NCBI GenBank assembly: GCA_022695795.1
Contig: MU404102.1
Location: forward strand, 124,001-188,000
Source of the DNA: Biscogniauxia marginata
Lineage: Eukaryota > Ascomycota > Sordariomycetes > Xylariales > Xylariaceae
DNA length: 64,000 nt
Direction of reading: 5' to 3'
The notes below the pieces were generated by a model, which worked only from the letters and a program-made list of their open reading frames with translations, was not told the origin of the DNA and did no database searches. Below, piece by piece: positions 57,401-64,000 of this stretch. How positions within the stretch are numbered: the stretch's first letter is position 1; each line of letters begins with the position of its first letter. A program made the position numbers and the translations under genes.

Positions 57401-58112
57401 TTTTGTGCTGACGCAGATAGATTAGAAAAGGTAGAGATTACTTAGGAGAGAACGAGTCTTTTGTGAATGCGCAGCGCGCCAACCCGTTTTATAATATTTC
57501 AATGATGTTTCGGAGATGGCTGAGCGTCTAGGTTATTTCCGCATTTCATGGCCTCTTTAAAGTTGACGAATTTGACGAGAAACTTCAACTCACTGATGGA
57601 CTGTGCATCGGCACAGTAGATAGCTGACTTTTGCGGCGGTAGTGTAAACCAGCTTGGCAACATCATTACAACATTCATTGAACCATTTTGGTGATGAGAG
57701 TGGGATAAAACAATAATCAAGACAAACTGCAGGGTGGACTGAAGCCTGGGTGTCGCTTGGTGGACCATGATACCGGAGCCAGTCAGCGACCGGACGATAT
57801 ATATCTTCCTAGACCTAGATAGGTTCACAAATAGGCCTAACCGACATCTAACCTAGAGACATCGAGTAAGACTAAGGTTGCTTACTGGGATTAAACGAGA
57901 TATGCTTACAATGTGGGTTATAATCAGAAACCAGCGTCATAACAACCTCTAATCCATTCAGGGGGCGTATGCCGCAGTATGTGACAAGGTATGTAATTAC
58001 CAGCCTTCGCCAAACGAGCAACACCTCCATAGCACAATAAATCGGATTACTGTATCCTATGCCAGCCATGTATTAACCAACCACGACTACCTAGGTATCC
58101 CACTCTGCACAC
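57401..58112. other. Spacer with an unsupported small frame
   Basis: 0.7 kb between two minus-strand genes. The minus-strand frame 57499-57828 includes an ATG (about 57769) and about 90 residues ending EAMKCGNNLDAQPSPKHH. It could be a small gene or chance; I see no homologue or splice partner. Confidence 0.4.
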
Positions 58113-60575
58113 CTAAAGCATCGTCCTCTTCCTTCCCTTCCTCCCGGGCTCCCAAGCCCCAAAGTCCCTCAGCCACGTCCTCACGGCGCGGATCTCCCAC
58201 AGGTGCGCCTCGCGGATGAATTGCGGCTCGGCCTCGACGTCCAAGATCCCGGACGAGTCCCAGTGGTGGCCCGCGCCCGTGATCAGCAGCTCGGGCCGTA
58301 GGTCGTCGACGCGCTGGCTCCGCGGCGACGGCGCCAGGGGGGAGTGGTAGCACAGCCCGTTCCAGACGTCCTGGTCGCCGTCGATGAAGGCGAGCCGGTC
58401 CGCGCTGAGCCCGAACCCGCCGAAGCTGTTGTACGTGCTCAGGTCCGGCGAGGCCGGCACCTTGTTGTATGAACCGTCCGGGAAGGCCCACTGAGGAGCG
58501 ATGGACGCACAATCTTGGTTAGTATGTAGTTGAGACTTAAACATTAAGGGAAGAAGAGAGGGGAGATGTGACTAGGTGATTGTGTGGGGGGTTTGAAACT
58601 TACTGTGCACCACTGCTGCTCGTAGGAAATATCTATTACGCGTGATAAAAGGGTTGGGCCCTCCTTGGGTGCGTCGATGTATGCACCCTAGCGGTACCGA
58701 GTTAGCACGGTTACAATACATGAAAAAGAGGGGGTATTGTGAGAGTCTTCTTGCCTGTTCGGTACAGCTTGTGTACAAGTAGGAGCGTGCGCCGCTATTC
58801 GTGATATCTGCCCAATAGCTCTGGTTTTGGGTCCCCTGAACACCCCCCAAAAGGTTAGCCCAATGAGTGATCGTAGAGCTTGGATATTAACTTACAAAGC
58901 AGTCGCCGTTGCTGTTATAATCACCTGGCTCACAGAGAGGCAGCGTATACGTCTTTATGTAGTTCTAAAGTTGGGTATGTCAGCGGGGTATATTTTCAAA
59001 ACGTTCATGTAGGAATTGATTGTTCTAGGCATCATATAAAGATACTTTCTCAGGAACACAAAGTAGAAGAGAAAGTTCATGCATCGTGTAATATACGCAA
59101 ATGGTAATAAGAATCATAAGAAACGCCAGTGTGCAGGGGTCACTTACAGCATAGCCTCCCAAGCCAACCCAGGGCTCGCCATTGGTATAGTTGCTCAATG
59201 CGTAATCCACCTGCGTGATGCTTTCCGGGGCATCGAAGTCGGTGACGTTCCCACAGAAGTAGAAGAAGTCGCGTGATCCGTAGGTAGTGTTCCAGTTGAG
59301 CTCCTGCCAGGTGTTGCTATGATAAGTCCCAGGGTTTCCGATGGGATCCTACGGAGCCTGTTAGCATACATAAATGTCTCGTTCGTGATAGGAGGGGTCG
59401 GTCCTGGGACATAATACTGCGTGAAAAGGAAGACAAATAAAACTGAAAACTGAAATGAAGGGCTACTTACCGCTATTGCTGCCGCAAAATCTCGATGGTC
59501 GGTAAGAACCTCCAGTCCAAAAAGGGCCTTGAACTGATGTATGGCGGCAGTCTGGTTGGTGGCAACGAGCGTATCGAATTTATCAACGATATTGTTAATT
59601 CGGGCCACACAGTCCTATTTCGTACCTAAGAGTTAGTACAATACACTATGCAACATAGGAATGCTTAAGACACGAAGAAGAAGCGTGGAGAGGCGTAACA
59701 CTGACTTGTGGCGCATATTTCTGTATGGGGGAATACCATTCAGGGTAGCCTACAACTATCTCGATGGGAGCAGATGATGCTATGCCTCCGTACAGGACGT
59801 CTCCGTACTTCTTGACGGAGAAGGCCGTCTGCGCCCCTGCTAGGCTACCTCCGTATAATATCCAGGGAGTACCGGGCGCCGTGAGGTCCTTGTCTATCCC
59901 AGGGAATACAGCGTTTTGCGCGAAATAGGCATTATCAGCGATTGTCTGGTTTGTTGTGAGGAATGCTAACTGGTCCGTGGTGGAGGTGGTGAACGGATAG
60001 CTTTCCCCGTAGTATCGGTTCTCAAGGATGACCCCCAAGCCATTGGTTGCTAGAAAAACTAATCAGCCACTGATACACCCAAATAGCCTGGAGCTCATTT
60101 CATCTACCTTCCATCAAAATTTGGATAATGCCGGTCTGAAGATTGGAGAACCTGCTTGGCCCTGTTGATGAAATAAGTTATCTTGGAAACTTGTTTTTAA
60201 TACTACAAAACCCGTAAGGTATTCCGACGCCCCTATAGCTAAAGCGAGAGCAGTTGGTCCACTAACCGCTTGTCTCTCCACCAATGTAAAGGTAAACAGG
60301 TCCGCCTTAACTATTATTAGTCAAGATTTTTATTATTATAGAAGACATTCTGGTGACATGCCGGGCTTATAATACGACGAATCAAAGTAGTACCGTTGCG
60401 AAAAAGTGCTGTTCGCGTATGGAAGTCCGTTCTCAGGAAAATGGTTGATTTTCTGCTGGAAGTAGTTAGGCGCATATGTGAGCTCATCTCGGGGTGTGCC
60501 GCGCTTCAATTGTAGAGCCCGAGTCTCGCGAGACAAGGTGGCCAATAGGCCCAATGATATCCAGCTGAGCTTCAT
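58113..60575 (-). CDS. Secreted S28-family serine carboxypeptidase (prolyl-type)
   Basis: Peptidase of family S28 (Pro-Xaa carboxypeptidase/DPP7 relatives). Ten exons: 60575-60362, 60305-60267, 60161-60108, 60049-59706, 59614-59471, 59348-59148, 58964-58896, 58835-58755, 58687-58604 and 58490-58113; 535 residues. The N-terminus MKLSWISLGLLATLS is a signal peptide. Joined blocks match the family: YYKPG-GPVYLYIGGETS-GGPSRFSNLQTGIIQ, then MEATNGLGVILENRYYGESY. The nucleophile is Ser171 in GGSLAGAQ. Asp lies in DGDQDVWN and His in GAGHHWDS. NxT sites suggest glycosylation. Intron 1 (60361-60306) has donor GCATGT and intron 8 (58754-58688) donor GCAAGA: both are GC-AG by family fit. Intron 4 has GTCAGT; the others are GT-AG. 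A GT donor 15 nt further on in intron 1 would insert MSPEC. Confidence 0.9.
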
Positions 60576-61790
60576 CACAATCGTTAGCGGTTGAATAGAG
60601 ACGATGAGACAAAGGGGGGGAAAGCAACTGAGCAGCAAAAATAGCAGCACGCACACGAGTGAGTGAACAGAAGATCGAGCGATAAAGCAAGGGTATTATA
60701 CCTAGTCAGCGCATGTTAGTCCCGTAGCTTCCGTACCGGAAATCGCAAGAGATGTATGAAAGTGGACATTACGTGTAAGTGAAGACCAGACGGAGCTAAG
60801 GCGGGGGGACGTTGGTGTCATCAAAACAAGCATTTTGGTGTGGATGCGCGAATCAGCTCGCATCACCTTACCAGGTTGGGGTATAAGGGGTATGAGAATC
60901 GGGAAGGTTGCATAACGCTCTGATATCATGGCATCAGCATCACCACAATTACGGGGTCTTCTAAACCTTGCTAGGCTGCTGACATCGAGCAAGGTTACCT
61001 GTTTTGTCGGTCATAGGTATCAGGTCAGATAAAACTGAATATATAAGATATAATTCCTACTGCGGGAACAAGAGATACAGAAACTTCATAGTATTATCTA
61101 TGCTTAAATAGACTTATTGGGTGTTTATAACATCCGGTATAGCAAACTATCGTAAATTGATAATGTAACTACCTAGGTAGTACCTAGGTAGGTATCTTGT
61201 ACGAATCCAGAGTAGTAATTACTAGATGATCATCATAAGTGTCGCATTGTAGCATACCCACAGTCACGTCACATTCAACAAATCGTAATTATCACTCGTA
61301 AATTTACTGTAGTATTTGATTTAGAGCTTGCTATAATTTTAATAGGACGTCTTTCTCGGTTGTTTTATATTCTCTCGAGAGAGCTTTTGGTCTTTTCCCC
61401 TTATTACACATAGTGGAGGAGGGACTAGTCTCAATTAAATCACCACCGACTAACATCAATCCTTATAATCGCTTGGTCTATTTTATTTATGTGCGAATTA
61501 GTAGGTTTGGACTAGCTGTGTCGAGGAGTGTTGAATACGGTATACGATAATCCGCGGAGTCGATGCCATGTCTTGACCGACTTCCCAATCCATCTGAAAG
61601 GCATGTAATAGTTTACATCCTTACTTATTAATGATGTATCTGTGTGAGCGAGTTAAAGGGGGGGGGGGCGAGTAATTTCTGGGCTGTTCAAGAAGATTTG
61701 GCTCTCAATCTGTTACCCGCTAGTTTTCCGAGGTCAATACCCTTGTGCCTGACCTGCTAGGCACTCGAATGCACCAACACTCGACAACAG
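60576..61790. other. Spacer, peptidase promoter
   Basis: 1.2 kb upstream of the peptidase. It holds a TACCTAGGTAGTACCTAGGT palindrome-like cluster at about 61172-61196 and a G9 run near 61660. No gene is visible. Confidence 0.5.
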
Positions 61791-62539
61791 CTACAGGCGG
61801 ACTACTATTTTATTCGTTATTATCCCTTTCCGTAGAGTATCCATTCCTCCCTGAAGCGCTTCGAGATCTTCCCCGAAAACTTCAGCATCTGGGTACGGTT
61901 TAAACTTAGAAACTACGGCGTTGGACAAGTAGTTCTCTGAAGATAGCATTTCCAAGCCCCTAGCCAGTCTTTGGGTCAAACCCAATGATTGACTTCGCGC
62001 CTATGCCGTCGGGCAGATTGCATGGAGCAGGAATAGCCATAGGAACGAACTTGGCACTATCAAATTTGGACATGATGTCTAAGCAAGCATTGAAAACTGC
62101 TGCTCGGCCTTCAGCATCGACTCCTGAGATGGTGAGTGCACCTGCGTTTGTCTTGTTGCGGAGGCAGAGATAATATCGTCTTGGACTACCGGACTACGAT
62201 AAAGGAAGACGTGGCTTTCTCCCAGCTTCTTGACGTACTCAAAGTTCTTTGGCGACGTCGTGGTAGTAACCTCGTACCAATGCCGGGACGGTTGCTTCGA
62301 TGGTATTACTGCTGACACTTTCAGTTTTGCCCAGGTTAGAATTTCTTTATTTTTATCGATGTGGCATTTACAGATAGGTATTGAAGTCCAGAGGATACGC
62401 CTGGAAAGCAGCGTTGGCCAGGCCTACTATGCGATCTCCAATGTTGGGCCAGCCGGCGCTCGGCCCTACAGCAACGACCTTTCCGGCTATATCCGAGCTC
62501 TGTTGCAGCGGATAGATAAGCAACAGTGTTTGTGGGCAT
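61791..62539 (-). pseudogene. Broken medium-chain dehydrogenase/enoyl-reductase gene
   Basis: Relic of a zinc-type alcohol dehydrogenase/trans-enoyl-reductase-like MDR gene. Reading down the minus strand: MPTNTVAYLSA at 62539 is the family's start. It jumps at once, in another frame, to SDIAGKVVAVGPS, then GDRIVGLANAAFQAYPLDF and a stop. A frame-shifted piece follows, VSSNTIEATVPALVRGY, then VTTTTSPKNFEYVKKLG with VFLYRSPVVQDDI. Another shift leads to ISGVDAEGRAAVFNACLDIM and the C-terminal LRKGIITNKIVVRL with a stop at 61791. The N-terminal catalytic segment (about 50 residues) and most of the Rossmann core are missing. There are several frameshifts and no splice sites that could repair them. 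The gene is therefore dead; no restoration is implied. Confidence 0.8.
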
Positions 62540-63641
62540 TATGTCAAATTCATCGTAGCGGGGGCCGAGTCAGTCGATGGAAGACGGAACCTTTATGGTT
62601 TAATATGGGGTTTACATGAATCACAATTATACGATCAGGTCATCCAGATTCATGATCGTGGTGTAGTATTCAAATTATATATTACTTCCCGGGCCGGTCT
62701 TTTGTACATAGTCACACCTAGATGGGTACGCATAGGATGAATCTCACTACATAGAACTGAGGGGTAGAGTCCTACAAAGTACTTTGCATTAGGATGATAG
62801 CTTACAGCTTGGCTAAGTATCTACTAATAGGTCTAGGCGGGTAGCTTCATACGGACTATACCGCGTCTTACTCAAAGGGGTGCTTCAGGTAGGTATACTC
62901 TATTACGGCGTATCAGTCCTGGGGTCAAGATCCCGCGTCTACACTCCCCCAAAAATGCTATGCATCGACGACAAAATGGTGTAATTCTTGATTGGCTCAC
63001 AAACGAGTCAGTCCCTATGATGGAGGTTTTGACTTTGAGCCACCATCCGATAGGACATTCTAAGGATTGAGAAAAACGTCACGTTCGGCACCAGACGCTA
63101 TGTTAATACATGAAGAATACCTCGAGGTCCTAAGAAATGGTAGCTTAAACGCTTTGTGCAACCATTGAGTGCGATGCACGTTTCCTCGTAACATTCTACA
63201 AGCGAACTTTCAACAGACGCAGCAAGGATAATCATTGCAGGCGACTAGATTGGCTCGAGGAACTACGAAATGAATAATAAGGAAGGTTGATCAGAGACAA
63301 CCTCATTACATCGACTATAGAAACTCTACTGAGATGGGACGAATATATGAGGAGTGTATTAGGCCAAGGGTGAGTCTGATACGCAGGCGAAGCCCATATA
63401 TAGTTGTACTGAAATAATTAGGCACACTTCATCCTTGCTATGGCAATTTTGTTGCCGCTGAGAAATTGATGGCTCATTATAGCAGCCACAAGTTAGAATT
63501 ACTTCAGGCAAACGCCAATTATACTTGCGTCGAATCTTCAACCACTTCATTCATGATAGATGTATATAGGTCGTGCATGCGTTACGAGAGAGATATGTTG
63601 AGCTATCTTTGACTTTAAAGTTGGAGTTTCTAGCAAAGTAA
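62540..63641. other. Spacer
   Basis: 1.1 kb between the dead dehydrogenase gene and the partial membrane-protein gene. Only short closed frames. Nothing else seen. Confidence 0.5.
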
Positions 63642-64000
63642 TCAATCTTGGGGAATTGAAAGGGGTTGTACCGGGTTGATTGGCGTTCCAGGGCGGTTAG
63701 AATCCTCTCCATAACTCATTGTCTTCTTACTTTCCCCCAATTCCGATCGGTCATGGGCTTCATAACTTCCAGTGAGTTCGCCAGTCTGATGTAAGAATCG
63801 TCCTTGAGAGTGAGGATCCCACATTTCGGACGGGATCTCCTGTGGAGGCGTATGAAGTTGATCTTCTATCCCTTGAAGCTCAACTCCACCAGTATGATTC
63901 CGTGGCAGCTCAAATCTTGCCTTGACAAAATTGAGTACGCTATTCAAACGTCGTAGGATCAACCAGACAATAAAGCCTGCGGCGAGAAGAAACCCGGCAA
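63642..64000 (-). CDS. C-terminal part of a single-pass membrane protein, 5' part outside window
   Basis: The frame is open from the right edge to TGA at 63644-63642, about 118 residues. It begins with a hydrophobic helix (AGFLLAAGFIVWLIL) followed directly by a basic stop-transfer RRLNSVLNFVKAR. About 95 polar residues come next (TPPQEIPSEMWDPHSQGRF, SKKTMSYGEDSNRPGTPINP). This is the plan of fungal type I membrane proteins with Ser/Thr-rich ectodomain and short cytosolic tail, such as wall sensors, but the ectodomain is not in view, so no family can be named. Confidence 0.6.
   Translation of the reverse strand, partial: AGFLLAAGFIVWLILRRLNSVLNFVKARFELPRNHTGGVELQGIEDQLHTPPQEIPSEMWDPHSQGRFLHQTGELTGSYEAHDRSELGESKKTMSYGEDSNRPGTPINPVQPLSIPQD

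Noticed and set aside
1..64000. CRISPR array, rRNA gene, or biosynthetic/defence cluster
   Set aside because: No regularly spaced repeats, no rRNA sequence recognised, and no polyketide, peptide-synthetase or NLR-type genes seen on either strand.

Overview
The window is nuclear DNA of a filamentous ascomycete (Pezizomycotina), most likely a Sordariomycete. Short introns of about 50-140 nt have GTRNGT donors and CTAAC/CTGAC branch sites. The gene families are fungal: a STE3 pheromone receptor, a CPS1/DIP2 adenylate-forming protein, a class II cAMP phosphodiesterase, a LAMMER kinase, FSF1/sideroflexin, an S28 peptidase and a Zn2Cys6 regulator. Spacers are peppered with TAGGTA/TACCTA-type words. 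There is no operon logic; genes stand alone with their own promoters.

Layout. 1-2453: STE3-type receptor (-), cut by the left edge. 3533-9215: CPS1/DIP2 homologue (-) with a 23-nt microexon. 10838-13632: conserved-looking protein of unknown function (+). 15304-17712: class II cAMP phosphodiesterase (+) with an 891-nt first intron that contains a perfect CRE. 18458-19603: flavin-reductase-like protein (-), convergent with it. 19.7-35.6 kb: two AT-rich, gene-poor stretches around a solitary Zn2Cys6 factor (26293-27463). The second stretch holds a 126-bp solo-LTR-like element with target-site duplication and a transition-degraded direct repeat. A secreted GH16 enzyme (35599-36476) lies at its edge. 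37138-39948: long-form tRNase Z (+). 41764-44085: unknown 773-aa protein (-). 44978-47420: LAMMER kinase (-, six exons). 47.4-52.8 kb: gene-free by inspection. 52792-54169: sideroflexin (-). 54965-55058: intron-containing tRNA-Arg(UCG). 56735-57400: PPxY-bearing unknown (-). 58113-60575: S28 serine peptidase (-, ten exons, two apparent GC-AG introns). 61791-62539: wreck of a medium-chain dehydrogenase/enoyl-reductase gene. 63642-64000: tail of a single-pass membrane protein, cut by the right edge.

Exon structures were built by hand by joining reading frames across consensus splice sites; they are predictions. Several genes concern signalling (pheromone receptor, cAMP phosphodiesterase, LAMMER kinase), but nothing shows that they form one unit. 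I found no CRISPR array, rRNA gene or recognisable biosynthetic cluster. The most interesting signals are at gene-structure level: GC-AG introns, a microexon, three in-frame stop-free introns, and a CRE inside the intron of the enzyme that degrades cAMP.
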